From Colletotrichum lupini (lineage: Eukaryota > Ascomycota > Sordariomycetes > Glomerellales > Glomerellaceae): a stretch of DNA of 64,000 nucleotides. The DNA is taken from assembly GCF_023278565.1 (NCBI RefSeq), contig NC_064675.1:3162001-3226000 (forward strand), written 5' to 3'. The notes beneath the pieces were generated by a model that ran no database searches, had not been told where the DNA came from, and saw only the letters and a list, made by a program, of their open reading frames with translations. Made by a program: the position numbers and the translations under genes. Below, piece by piece: positions 46,201-59,845 of this stretch; the first letter of the stretch is position 1; every line of letters starts with the position of its first letter.

Positions 46201-49200
46201 GCTGCCGTCTTATGGCTTCACTTGTGAACAGAGACACACGCAAGCAGGCAGGCAGACAATAGTACCTACTTGTTCGTACAGACATGATCCTGCCACCACT
46301 TGGACAACGCGACCACAACACACAACACTCAACACTCCACTCCTGCCTTTTGTCTTTCCGCTATGAGGCATTTCCAATCCATGTCTTTCAGCCCCCTCAT
46401 TGACTACTCACATAGTACCTGCAATAACTCAATTCGACTCGTCTCTCCGATGCTGTCGCCGCGCCCGTTTCTGTGCCTCTCTTCTGGGGACTGGCGCAAC
46501 TCTCGGCTTTCCTCATTGGCTCACACTAAGACTTGATTCGATACTCGTCTGCTTGATCCAGTCTCCAGGTGACCTGCAGACTAGCTCAACCAAACGCGCC
46601 GGGTATCACTTTGGGTCTCTCCTAGCTACAGCAGCCATGTTAGTTGCAAAGCTGCCCAACCATCAACGGCCTCGGAGGTCAGGGCTCTCTCTCTCTCTCA
46701 CTCTCTGCCCTTCACACCCATTTCTGCCAAGCCTTTCTGTGGTTGCTGGCCCTGCCTCTCATATACCTACTTACCTGACGAGCATGTGAGGTTGAGTTGG
46801 GTGTCTGCACGACTCTGCAGAACGAACAATAAGCATGGGATAGCTGCAGCTGGCGGCCTCTTAATTGCGGACCTCTGCCCCAGGCTCCTCATCCTACCCG
46901 GCTCGGCTTGCTTGGCTTGGCTTTGCAGCTCTCATTTCATCCCATGAGCAGTAGCTGCTGCAGTCTGCAGCACCAGCACCGGCACCAGCACCAGGACGAC
47001 TTCCCCTCACCGTCTCGACAGAGTTCCACGGCCTCGAGCGGTTAATTAATTCACTTACTCCTTCCTGGAAAAGGCTTGGCACCGTCCATTCGGGGAAACT
47101 GGAAACCGGGGCAAGTGGCCGGACGCCACAACCTTGAGTTCCACACTCAACCGAAAGTCCGCAGACCACAACAATCGACCCATCTCGGGCGTAGGCGAGC
47201 GAGCAGACGCCGCGCGGGAAGAACCAGGAGGATGCCCTGGTATTGGTGCCAAGAACAAATCACTTTTCCACTCGTGCTCTGGCTAGGCTCAGTCAGTATA
47301 TGCCGGAACGGGCTTCTCGTCTACGGCGTAATCTTTCCATGTGCCCTCACCCCCGCGTCAGGCGCTCCTTTGGCGCGAAAGACAGCATGAGCCTCTCGGA
47401 TGTCCCAAGAAGAAACAGTGCGTTGATCTGTTTGACAACAAATCCTGAACATGAACGTCACCACCTCCGGCGCGTTCCAACGGAGCCTACCTACGCAGCC
47501 TTAGGTTATGATACCCTTTTACATCCCAGCCGACAGATTGGCGGTGATGTAGACACCACCTCACCTCACCTCACTGCACCTTGTAAAGCCAGGCGAAGCT
47601 CGTGCAAACAAGCTCGCAGCTCAGTGGCTCGTTTCGTTTACCCAGCAGTTCGGCGCATTTTATAAGTTCTGGTGTCGCCAATACGGCGGCACCCTCCCGC
47701 TTTGCAGTGCTGCACCAAGCCGCCCGGCGGAAACGTCAGCCGGAACTGTTGGCGAGGCATGTGCCGCGGCTGGCCACCTACACGGCAAGGTATCAAGATT
47801 TCGGGACTCTCTCTCTCTTCCTTGACAGACCTCTGCAGAAGGGATATGTCGTTTGTCTGACCCCAGTCGTCGCGTCCCGATGGAGCTATCTGGCGGGATT
47901 GGCTCAAACGGTCTCACCCTCACGCTCAATTGGCTATTCCAGCTAATCAACACAACGTCTGGTGCAACTTGAAGATGCATCCCAAGCTTCCCTAGAATCC
48001 CATCCCCCATCCCATTCCCCCTTCTTAGTGCCCACAGCAACCCCACGGGTACCTGGGGTGTTCATCGGGACTCACTAGTCAGCCCTACTGCGATCATGTA
48101 GAGCTCCGTATCTCACGCGCCTGTGTCCTCTTCTCACCCTTGTTGATTCTTATCTTTTGTTTCGTCACCACAGAAGGAGCAGTGAACGAACGAGGTGGAC
48201 CGTCGCAAGCCGCTGGGCCTGACCGGTCCGGTCAGGGGGTTGGTTTGCCGGTGGCTGGCGGGACAGAGCGGTGAGCGCAACGTCCGTCCCGTTTCCGCTC
48301 ACCCTTTTCCCCCAGCAGTCGCCTCCCGTGGCGAAACTCGGTGCGTTGAAAAGAGATTCCGATGCTTGATAATCGGAATTTTGTCATTCGGTGTGCTTTG
48401 GATACCTACAATTTCAGCACGTGGCAGGCCAAAAGTTACTTCAGGGGGAGGGGGGGTTGAATTGGCGGCTATCTTTGAATAGGTCATTCCGCCTTTCAGA
48501 TATAAAATGCCTGTCTCATCTTTTATATCAGTTCTCATGAGTGCCATGGCGCCATGCACGCGAGAACAGAGAGCGCTGGTGATTGGGTTCGGCTAAAGCT
48601 TATCCTGTTCTTCACATTGTCTCCATATCCCGTCTCCTGAGCCTCGACTCTCGCTTGTCGAGTTTGGAATGGGTTGCTCTCGGGCGAATGCGGATTTCTC
48701 TTCGTCCTCCTGTAGACAGATATGACGAAGGAGGGATCAAAAACATGCAACGTTTCTCAATAGTGTGTGTAGCAGCGGACGAACGACTCGTTCAGAAGGC
48801 TAGGTAGGTACCAGCCTGCCTTGAACTCGGCTGGAGCTGAGGTGAGACCTTGTAGCTTTGGTAAGCTTTGTGGTTGGTGTGCTGAGACACTGTGAGTCCT
48901 CTAAGTGAGTGAGTGGGTGAGTGAGGTGAGGTGAGGTGCAGGTGCCGTACATTCTTTCCTTCTCAGCCGCATCGGGTGCGGCTAGTATATTCCTCATCGT
49001 CATGGACAGGAAACAAAACGAGGTGCGCGCCAGCCCATCCCTTTTGAACTGCGGATCAGGTCTTGACCTGTGCTGCTGAGGGATATGGTACTGGTGTGAG
49101 CTCAGGGTCAGCCACGCTTAGACTTCATTTTTCTTTGCTTAAAAGTATGTGACGAGAAGTCGGAATTGTTGGCGTTCGTGGGAGCGGCGGTACATGTCTC

Positions 49201-49779
49201 GACTGACCCGGCTGGGTTATGATCAGTGTGGTCTGCTATTTTATAGTCTTGGAACAATAGAAGTGAACAGTAAGTTTATCTTCATCAACGGAAGAACTGG
49301 CAGAGCCACCCCTCAGATCTTCATGTCTCTGGTACTTATACAACATCCAGGTGTCTGAAAGGAAGACGGTTGATATATAATCGGAGCTTCTTATGTTCAT
49401 CGTCCTGGATACCGAAGGATGTTGCCTCTTGGCTGTTGATCGTCTCTTTTACGTGTATTTCGAAATCAATGCGATTGATGGATGGGAAGAATAACTTCGT
49501 AGGAGTTCCAATGTTGAGGAGAAACGAAATGGCTTGACGTGCTGTGTTATGATTATGATTGTTGACGGATACCAATGAGCCAAGTGAGTTGCATGGACCC
49601 AGCTATATGGCTCCAAGCAGACTTCTCTACCCTTTTTCCGACGAGAAAACAACTTGAAGAGCCTGTTTGTTTTGCGAACATAAGTCTAGGTCATGGGTTT
49701 CATGGACTTTGTCGAAGGGGGCGTTCCGGAATTAGACTCTCAAACTTCGTACAGGATGTGACCTCTCTGTGAGATTAAA
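40227..49779. other. 9.5-kb gene-poor region with no supportable gene
   Basis: Neither strand holds a frame with protein-like composition or consistent splice joins; the longest (41794-42459, minus) looks spurious. Contains a TGGTAC hexamer repeat at 40682-40713, a TACTCCGTA 9-mer at 43216, AGGTA-rich clusters at 40493-40575 and 44380-44455, and GTGAG-type repeats at 48905-48940. May be the distal control region of the kinase and/or carry non-coding transcripts. Confidence 0.5.
40682..40713. repeat. (TGGTAC)n hexamer tandem repeat
   Basis: About five copies of TGGTAC in direct tandem, non-coding. Confidence 0.85.
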
Positions 49780-50102
49780 TCACATCTGTCATCGTGCTGT
49801 AGTTTGCAGTAATCTGACTATGCCGTTAGATCTTACAACTGCTTGTGGGATTTCCGAGCTCGACGCTACAAGCTCCATCAGGGAAGAGAAAAACTAGCCA
49901 GCACCGTACTGTAGGAACCAGAACCAGATCTCCATAGCGAACTTGAAAAAGCCTTCCCACTTCGTACTTATCCGCCCGCCGAGGCCGACAGTATCATGAT
50001 AATAAGCGCTTCTCATCCAGGATGAATATATTTATTCTTCAACTAGTCTCGTTCCCTGGATTTGTATTTCATCGTCTTTGAGTGCGAGAAAAGTAGGCGT
50101 TT

Positions 50103-51082
50103 CATACTCCGAAATCAGACATGAGACGTGTGTTGAAATTGAAGTAGACGCCGCTGAAGCGGGAGCTTCCACCGGCCGTATAGCTGGAGTAGTTGGTCAT
50201 GTAGTACAGAGACACATTGATGTTCGGTGTGCCTTTACCCGCGTCCACTGACTTTCTCTCGGTAATTTGCCGTCTTGCCCGCTGGTCGTAGCTGAATTGT
50301 TCTAGTTTGTCCGTGTCCAGGTCTACTTATCCAACAGCATCAATGGTGAATGTAGGTCCTGCCAAAATCTTGACAGAGAAGAACTTGATTGATCTGGCTC
50401 GAATCTAGAGACACATTGACAAGACCAGAGACCGTCAGCTTTTGCATCGTGCTTGCAAAGTCAGAGCTAACAGCCATAGAATAGACGTAGTAGAAATATA
50501 CGTCAATGGTTTCTTCCAAATAAGACGCCAGTTCTTAGTGATATCACTTCCCAAGAATGGGCTCACTGCGGTATTCTCTGAGTCTCAAACGCATCTAGTA
50601 CATATAAACCCGATTCCGACTTGGTTGCTCACCGTATTCCGTCATGGCGAAGCCATGGGAGCGTGAATTCTCCTAGGGATGTCATCTTCCATCCCTGGCG
50701 ACTTCATAACGGCGTTCCAGTTTCCGCGAACGCTGGAACCCAGGCGGTAGTGGAGTCTTTCCGAGCCAGTGTGAGGTTGAAACCAAAAAGGGAAGACGAC
50801 AAATTCGACGTTCTTACTTAAGAGACAGGCCGGTGTATGTTGATCTGGAAAGAAAAATTGGCTTTGAAAGCCTGCAACCCAATGGTTGCTTGGCGTTATT
50901 AGACTTGTCTGGATAGAGGAGGAACACGATGGGACTGGGTTTGTCTCTTTTGTCTTCAAGGAAGCCGGAGCATGAGAATCATCTGTGAGGGGAATGAAAC
51001 TACAGTCTGTCTTGTCCTGAACTACCTCTGCCGAATGAGCTTCAACTCCCAGGTTGACAAGACCGTACCTGGGTCTTCCCAT
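50103..51082 (-). pseudogene. Degenerate protein-coding relic, family unknown
   Basis: The minus strand shows successive protein-like frames with breaks. From 51082: MGRPRYGLVNLGVEAHSAEV..., then SKNVEFVVFPFWFQP. Near 50520-50350: IDVYFYYVYSMAVSSDF and KLTVSGLVNVSLDSSQ. From 50400 to 50103: KFFSVKILAGPTFTIDAVG, an in-frame TAA at 50327-50329, then a tail with GTPNINVSLYYMTNYSSYTA and RFSGVYFNFNTRLMSDFGV to a stop. At least one frameshift and one stop interrupt it, though undetected introns could explain some breaks. Composition (Tyr, Ser, Asn-rich) suggests a beta-rich, perhaps secreted protein. Surrounding DNA is visibly more AT-rich than the window average. Confidence 0.4.
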
Positions 51083-52429
51083 ATTGACACATTTGGACTA
51101 CAGTCAAATGACACAGAGGTTGTAAGGCATCAGATTGATCCAGTAGACTAGAGCTCACATTCATTTCAGGTCAAAGTCTCGGAGACACCAGCATGAAGAT
51201 GCGATTGTGGGTGTCACGCTGTAGTCTTCACTGCTCGCATCGATGGCTGCGCGAAGATTTGTAGAAGAAATGAGACGACATCTTTCATATAACGTTGTCG
51301 CATTGGAAACATGTTACAGAGAATGGGATACTCAAATTCACGGGATATTAAAGGCTTTGAGGCGAGATTTGCGATGATCCATCGAGGGCCTAGGCTAAAG
51401 GCGTTTCCAAACATGTCACCAGTCTCTTGTTATATCGAAACCCTATGCACAGGACCGATGAGCCCTTCTCTAGAGGTGTATCCCAACCTTGGCGGGCTTG
51501 TTTGACGACGCAAGGGTTGAAGGTCGACATCGTATGTTGCGGCTCTGGACAGATCCTTGTGGTCTATTGGTACATGCCGAAACCTTGATAGGCCGAAAAT
51601 GGTGCGCATCTCTAGTGGACGTGCAACTTCGATATTGTAATCCTCTAGGGCTCTACATATTCACCTAAGAACCCATGGTGCCTGCGTATCTAGGGCATCA
51701 GACCTGGTGAGGGACTAGAGTCAACAGACATGGTACAGGACAAATGTGGCTAACATATGGAGCGCAAGCGTGGCTGGCTAGTGATTTTCCTAGCCGTGAA
51801 TTTCTAGAACCAACACCCAACTTCCCTGAGCAGCATCACGGGTGGGTCGGTAGGCTTAAGCCTGCGCATGATTACCACGTTGGTTCGTGGGTATCCCCAG
51901 TTTTCTGCCTCGTACCTGTACATATACTTGCTTAGGCCATCTCTCAGGAACTGAAGTCGCAATTAAAATGTGTTGTGAAGCAGGCTTTCTTGCTCGACTC
52001 TTCTTGAAAATTTCTGGTAGGCGAATGGAATGGTTTACGCCCTGTTGTAGGGAGGCAAGAAAGGTGTAAGTTGATTTGTCGAAGCTTGAGGCGAGGTACA
52101 CTACGGTATCTCGATTACGGTACTGACTTGGTTGCACTATGGCCTTGAACATCCTCCCGACTCCGCTGCATCCACGCAGAGCACCTAATGACCCCATGAA
52201 ACAACAATACAAATGAAGATTAAGTATGAGTACTTACGAATACAATCACATCGCTAGCGTAACGTGACTAGGATCCCGCGGTTCGTTCCGACAATCATTC
52301 GTATGGGACTCTGACTGGATTGTGTACTTAAGAGATAGAAGACCCCCAAAGTGCAAGGCTCCTTGCCATCAGCCAACAAGCAGATACCGCAATATCTCGT
52401 GCAGACCTCGCATGTAAATTCTGCCTTCT
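51083..52429. other. AT-richer intergenic patch before the F-box gene
   Basis: Continues the lower-GC segment that begins near 49.8 kb. The minus strand 52212-51856 has a short protein-like frame (RNRDTVVYLASSFDKSTYTFLA) that may be another relic. The F-box promoter lies at the right end. No repeat ends or target-site duplications recognised. Confidence 0.4.
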
Positions 52430-54133
52430 ATGGCAACCTCTCGGTCGGGCCTGTTCTCTACAGGGTCTTCATCTGTCATCGACTTCATCACCACCTCACC
52501 CTTTGAGATTTCAGCCCTCATCTTCTCGCACCTTGACAACTGCGACCTCAAAGCCCTTCGGTTGGCCTGCAATAAAGTTGCCAACTTTGTCCGTCCTCAT
52601 CTTCGGTTCAACCGTGTTTTTATGTCCGCTAGTCCCCTCGATATTAAAGTCTTTCGCGCCATTGCAGAAGACGACACCTTCCGCCGTGATGTCCGCGAGA
52701 TCATCTGGGACGATGCTCGCTACGAAACACCACCGCCTCCAGATCCTATACTGCGGCACTTGGACGAAGACTTGTATGATTCCGATGATGAGGAGGATGA
52801 AGATGACCGGCCAGAGAAGCCCTCGCGTGGCGTTCCTTTCTGGTACTTCAGACACTGCAAAAACAACATTGAATACTTGGAGATTAGACAGGATTATGAT
52901 GCTGAGACTCTACCTCAGCATCTCGAGACTGCGAAACAGCTCGAGTCCCAACTCCCTCTTGATATCGCCTACACACACTATCGGGAGCTGCTCGCAGAAC
53001 AGAACAATGTGCTTTCTACATCGGCCGATATAGCCGCGTTCGAATGGGCTTTGGAGAACGATAGGTTCCCGAGCCTAAGAAGAATCACCTTGACACCCGC
53101 AGCACATGGCATTCTTTTTCATCCGCTATACCCGACCCCTGCTATTCGCGCTCTACCCTACGGCTTCAACTACCCGCTTCCTCGTGGCTGGCCAGTCCCT
53201 CCTAAGGACGGAGATAAAGCGATGTCTGGGGACTGGGAGAGCGAGGATTACCAAGAATGCTGGCGAGGATTCCGCCACGTCGTCAGAATCCTTGCTCATC
53301 AGAAAAGCACAAAGATCAAGGAGCTAATGATTGACGGCAATCAGATCTGGTCTGGCCTGCCCTGTAGCATCTTTTACGCGCCGGAGCCGTGCGTTGAGTA
53401 TGACAACCTCGTCGCCGTGATCAAGAAGCCAGGCTTCACAACTCTCAGGCTGAGCCTCGTTGTAGGCGGGCAGGAAACCAAAAACTATCTCGCTTTCCGT
53501 AACGGGCGCCTGAGAAAAGCTCTAGAGGCGGACTTGCGACACTTTTCTCTCGAAACTGGCGAGGACGACGATCTCGAAAACGGGGATTATCCTTCGCATT
53601 GGGTGAGAGATCACTTTATCCCTCTGCGATCCGTCTTCCCCGTCGAAACATGGAAGAACTTGGCGCATTTCGGGCTGACGCGCTGGCTTGTGAGGCAGTC
53701 GGACCTGCTCGAGTTCCTCGCCGCGCTCCCGCAAACTCTACGCTCTGTGGAACTGAGCTTCCTCTCGTTTATGAAAGGCCATGGAAACTACAGGGATCTG
53801 CTCTTTGCGATTCGTGATACGCTGGGATGGCAGGAGCGAACAGCCAGTGCAAGACCCCGTCTGCTCATCCGAGACTTTCCCGGTGTCCCGTTGGCTGGAC
53901 GGGCTGTCTGGGTGGAGGATGCGTTGCAGAGATTCTTGTACGATGGTGGCGAGAATCCTTATCCGATACCCCCGCGTAATGCCGTAGTTACGGGTCAAAC
54001 CATCACTTGGGAACCTGGAATTTTGACAGTTGGCCATGGTTTCGGGATGGAGAAGGACGCCTTGGAGCCGCGATTTGAACGACCTTACGAGTCGGCGGAT
54101 AAGCTTATTGAGATGGGGATCTCAAGGAATTAG
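52430..54133 (+). CDS. F-box domain protein
   Basis: Intron-less, 567 aa. The F-box spans residues about 20-65: ITTSPFEISALIFSHLDNCDLKALRLACNKVANFVRPHLRF, with the usual L-P-like start degenerated to SPFEI. Such proteins recruit substrates to SCF (Skp1-Cullin-F-box) ubiquitin ligases. After it comes an acidic loop (DLYDSDDEEDEDDRPEKPSRG) and a long region resembling fungal F-box/LRR-like proteins (LRRITLTPAAHG, LAHFGLTRWLV, LRSVELSFLSF), but no regular leucine-rich repeats. It is the first gene after the 13-kb gene-poor stretch. Fungal F-box genes of this type expand rapidly and often lie at accessory borders. Substrate unknown. Confidence 0.85.
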   Translation: MATSRSGLFSTGSSSVIDFITTSPFEISALIFSHLDNCDLKALRLACNKVANFVRPHLRFNRVFMSASPLDIKVFRAIAEDDTFRRDVREIIWDDARYETPPPPDPILRHLDEDLYDSDDEEDEDDRPEKPSRGVPFWYFRHCKNNIEYLEIRQDYDAETLPQHLETAKQLESQLPLDIAYTHYRELLAEQNNVLSTSADIAAFEWALENDRFPSLRRITLTPAAHGILFHPLYPTPAIRALPYGFNYPLPRGWPVPPKDGDKAMSGDWESEDYQECWRGFRHVVRILAHQKSTKIKELMIDGNQIWSGLPCSIFYAPEPCVEYDNLVAVIKKPGFTTLRLSLVVGGQETKNYLAFRNGRLRKALEADLRHFSLETGEDDDLENGDYPSHWVRDHFIPLRSVFPVETWKNLAHFGLTRWLVRQSDLLEFLAALPQTLRSVELSFLSFMKGHGNYRDLLFAIRDTLGWQERTASARPRLLIRDFPGVPLAGRAVWVEDALQRFLYDGGENPYPIPPRNAVVTGQTITWEPGILTVGHGFGMEKDALEPRFERPYESADKLIEMGISRN

Positions 54134-54680
54134 AAGGGGGGTTTTTGGGTTCCCCCATGGGGACGAATGTGAGATCACAGGGAAGATGGCTGAGAGTTGC
54201 CTTGTACTTAGGGAAATATAATTTCTTCTGAAGCTTGTTGAAGGGACAAGCCAGTGAGAGGGAGATAATTGTAGTGGAGGCGAGAGGTTTGAGACTCTGC
54301 ACTCACAACCGGCGTACGCAAGAGAAACGGCGCATTTCCATCACTGGGGCTATAGAGACAGAGTTCTCTGATAACACCCTTCATCACGAGATTCGTTGAT
54401 AAAGCTGTTTGGGTAGAGTTATCCGTACTACGAGGTAGTCACCATGCAAGAAAGAAACGACCATATTGACTAGAGTCTCATTTGTTTGACCGTTGAATTC
54501 AATGCTTTTCAATTAGAATCGAAGAGACTTTCACGCTGGACATCTGATCATCCGAGTAGGGCGACCAGGGGCAACCGTATGAACGTACTGCTTCATCTAT
54601 ATCCGCCCGTACTCCCAAAATCTTCCACCGTTGCGACTTCCTAAGGTAGTGACGACCTCGCTTCTAAAAGGCCTCCAACA
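54134..54680. other. Convergent intergenic region, F-box / MYND genes
   Basis: 547 bp between stop codons; should contain both 3' UTRs. Nothing else seen. Confidence 0.6.
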
Positions 54681-55538
54681 TCAGTGCCTAAAATCCGACC
54701 TGTTCATCGTAGTCACATCAATAGTCGACCCCATCGCCGCAGGCCCATACGCCCCGCCCTCCATCGAAGCCATCATCTTCCTCATCGGCGTGCCATCCTG
54801 CCCTCCCGGGCCCCTCAAATTCACCGCCTCGGCAAACATGCGCAGCTGCATCGGGAACCGCGGGTCGCCATACCGCTCAATGATATCAGCCTTCTCCACA
54901 GCGGACCCCAAATCATAGTAAGCATCAGCGCCCTCCTCCTCGTCCTCCTCGTCCGCCCCGCCCACGCGCTCGCACGCCGCCTGCTTCTCCGCGCTCCACC
55001 ACGCCGGCAACAACCCCTTCCGCTTCGCCGCGTTCTTCAAAAAGCGCCGGAACCCCTCGAGCCCATTGTCCGCGCCGCCGTAGATGCTGTCCTCGGCCGC
55101 GTCCCCGTCGATGTTGTACTCGTCCTCGACGTGCAGGCGGTACGCGTCGATGAGGAGGCGGTAGACGTCCGCCTCGGGCCGGTCGTGGAGCCAGGTGCCG
55201 TTGTCGAGGCGCGTAAAGGGCCGGGTGACGGGGTGGTCTAGGCCCTTTGGCGGGGATAGCGCAGTGCCGGCGGACGTGGGGTTGCCGGCACCGGTGCCGG
55301 AGGGACCGCCACCTCGGGGTTGTGCGGAGGCGTCGGTCCGGCCGCACGTCTTTTTGTGGGATTTCCAGTCGGCCTTTTGGCAGTCGCGGGAGCAGTATGG
55401 TGTTGTGGCGCACTTTGCGCAGTTTTTTAGATTGACCTGGGGCGGACCCTTTTTGCAGACTGTGCAGGACGACATGTTTTTTTCCGAAGGGGCTTGAGTG
55501 GTTGAATGTTGTGGGATAGGTATCTGAGAAGAGCTCAA
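54681..55538 (-). CDS. MYND-type zinc-finger protein
   Basis: Single exon, 285 aa. A complete MYND finger occupies residues 25-65: Cys25, Cys28, Cys40, Cys43, Cys49, Cys53, His61, Cys65 (CTVCKKGPPQVNL..., CAKCATTPYCSRDCQ, WKSHKKTC). MYND fingers mediate protein-protein contacts. A Gly/Pro-rich linker follows, then a fungal-type C-terminal domain (FTRLDNGTWLHDRPEADVYRLLIDAYRL, GFRRFLKNAAKRKGLLPAWW, ending in RFPMQLRMFAEAVNLRGPGG) that I have no function for. No SET domain, so not a methyltransferase of the SMYD type. A second Met at residue 22, just before the finger, is an alternative start. Promoter region of 632 bp separates it from the kinase gene. Confidence 0.9.
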   Translation of the reverse strand: MSSSQIPIPQHSTTQAPSEKNMSSCTVCKKGPPQVNLKNCAKCATTPYCSRDCQKADWKSHKKTCGRTDASAQPRGGGPSGTGAGNPTSAGTALSPPKGLDHPVTRPFTRLDNGTWLHDRPEADVYRLLIDAYRLHVEDEYNIDGDAAEDSIYGGADNGLEGFRRFLKNAAKRKGLLPAWWSAEKQAACERVGGADEEDEEEGADAYYDLGSAVEKADIIERYGDPRFPMQLRMFAEAVNLRGPGGQDGTPMRKMMASMEGGAYGPAAMGSTIDVTTMNRSDFRH

Positions 55539-56170
55539 GATGATGTTGGTTGTCGTCGAACGGCAGTTGGCCTATATACCCAAGTATCCAGGTATCTGTC
55601 CCCTGGGGCCACCCCGGTTGACCTGGGGTGCCTTACATGCACGTCCGGGGTTACCTTACCATTTTGGTCATATCACGTGAAAACACCTAGTCAACCGATG
55701 GAATTGAAGGAAGGGCGTTGTGAGTGTCTGAATGGCAGGTGGAAGTTGAATGTTGCACATAGAAGAAGAGGATGGACTAGATTTGGGGGAGGGGGGCTAG
55801 GGAAAGGAACTGGTCGCAGTTGGTTGTTGGTGGTAATCTTTCGAGGACAAGTAATGTGCGACACGGGATAAGCAACTTGTACTAGTAGCTATTACGTGCC
55901 ATGCGGGTTGAGAGGATTGACATGCTTGTTCACCCGGGTTACCTTCAGCGTCTCTAAAGACAGCTCTCGACTGAACCACGGTGGACCTCGCTGCAGGTGT
56001 TCAAAAGTTGAACCAATGATGAAATTTTGTCTCTCGTAGTGGACACGAACAGGTATCATATTCAAAAGGGAAATACCAGACAATTAGAGCTGTTTTCATG
56101 CTTGCCCGTAAAACGCCAGGCCGTATGTGCCTCCTTGGGCACTCACATCTCGTCCCACCTCCCAGCGCTC
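55539..56170. other. Intergenic, MYND promoter / CaMKK-like 3' side
   Basis: 632 bp between two minus-strand genes; holds the MYND gene promoter and the kinase 3' UTR. No other feature seen. Confidence 0.6.
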
Positions 56171-58589
<2,419 letters not shown>

Positions 58590-59845
58590 GGTTTCGCCTT
58601 GCGCGAGGCTGAGGAGTTGTAGATGGGAGAGTATGTTGTAAGCTTGACGTTGTGTTGGAGAAGCAATGTTGGAGAGGCGAGTGCCGGGTGGGGTGAGAGT
58701 GAGAGTGAGAATGAAAGTGAGAGAGCTAGCTACAATGCTCTGCTTTTGCTCATTCGAAGCTTTGCTATTCAAAATGGCCGAGCTTAAGGAGCACCCCAAA
58801 TCTTAAGGCAATACTAGGTAGGTATGACGAATAGGCGCGAACGACCGGACGAGCGAGCGATGGAGCTGGCGACGTTTTGAACCTGGAAGCGCGCGTGTGA
58901 GGTGAGAAAAGCGAAAGCGACGTCAAAAGAAAGGAAACAATAAGCAAGGGCACTAGGAATCGCGAAAACGAGACGACAGCTGAGCTTTAAAACCTGACCG
59001 AAAGGAAACAAGGGCCCGGGGGTGGGAAGAGAGAAAGAAGTACTTTGTCTTCGAAGGTGGGAAAAAATAGGTAGGCGTTTCTCCTTCAGCTCTTCAGGCT
59101 CAGAGTGAGCCCCCTTCCAGCCCCCACGTCTGTTATTTTCCCCCAAGGATCACCTCGCAGGTCTCCAGTGTTCTCAACGCCCTACGAAAAGCCCAGGTTC
59201 CGTCTTATCCATTTCCACGGCTCCTCATATCCATGCCCAGCATCGCTGCCCGTTGTCATTGGGCGCATCGTAGATTTCCCATCATGGGCTGACTAGTGTG
59301 CTCCCCTCGTAGGGCCAGCTCGGAACCCCTCCTTGCGCCAAAGAATTACGTTCCGTCCGGGGGGTCCACCACAAGGCAGAGTGACACCCCCTGCCAGCAT
59401 CTGTACCTTACGCAATCGGACCAGCTCCAGCTCACAGTTGCAATTTCAAAGGTCCACCGAGGTACCTACCGACCGAGACAAGCAACGGTAGCCGCATTTC
59501 GGGGCTGGGGCCACTGAACGGCCGACCACACTCAATCGTCCCGCCCAAGCTAGCTACCTTACTTCGTATCTTCATGAGCATCTTGCGACTTTCAACCAGT
59601 GATACCCAACGACACCGAAAACCAGCGAATTCATTGACGACCCGAAGACGAACAGATTCGAATCCCGAATTCTCGAGATACAGAATCAATCCGCAATCTA
59701 CGTACCCTGCACAACTCCCCGGCATGCGCCCCTAAACGACCAACCTCCATCCCTTTCCCCCTCGCCTCGCCTCCAGACGACACCGAAACCCGGCGCAAAC
59801 ACGCGCAACCCCCGCGCCGCCGTCGCGGCCGTCCCCTAGCCCAAC
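58590..59845. promoter_or_regulatory. Divergent intergenic region, CaMKK-like / BET5
   Basis: 1.26 kb between divergent starts. Kinase side: 58590-58750 has no ATG in kinase sense until a short upstream ORF (ATG at 58753, stop at 58730), a candidate translational brake. GAGAGT-type repeats at 58690-58725. No gene seen in the middle. Confidence 0.5.

Noticed and set aside
59640..59670. GATTCGAATCCC, resembling a tRNA B-box
   Set aside because: No A-box at the right distance and flanking bases do not fold into acceptor or anticodon stems.
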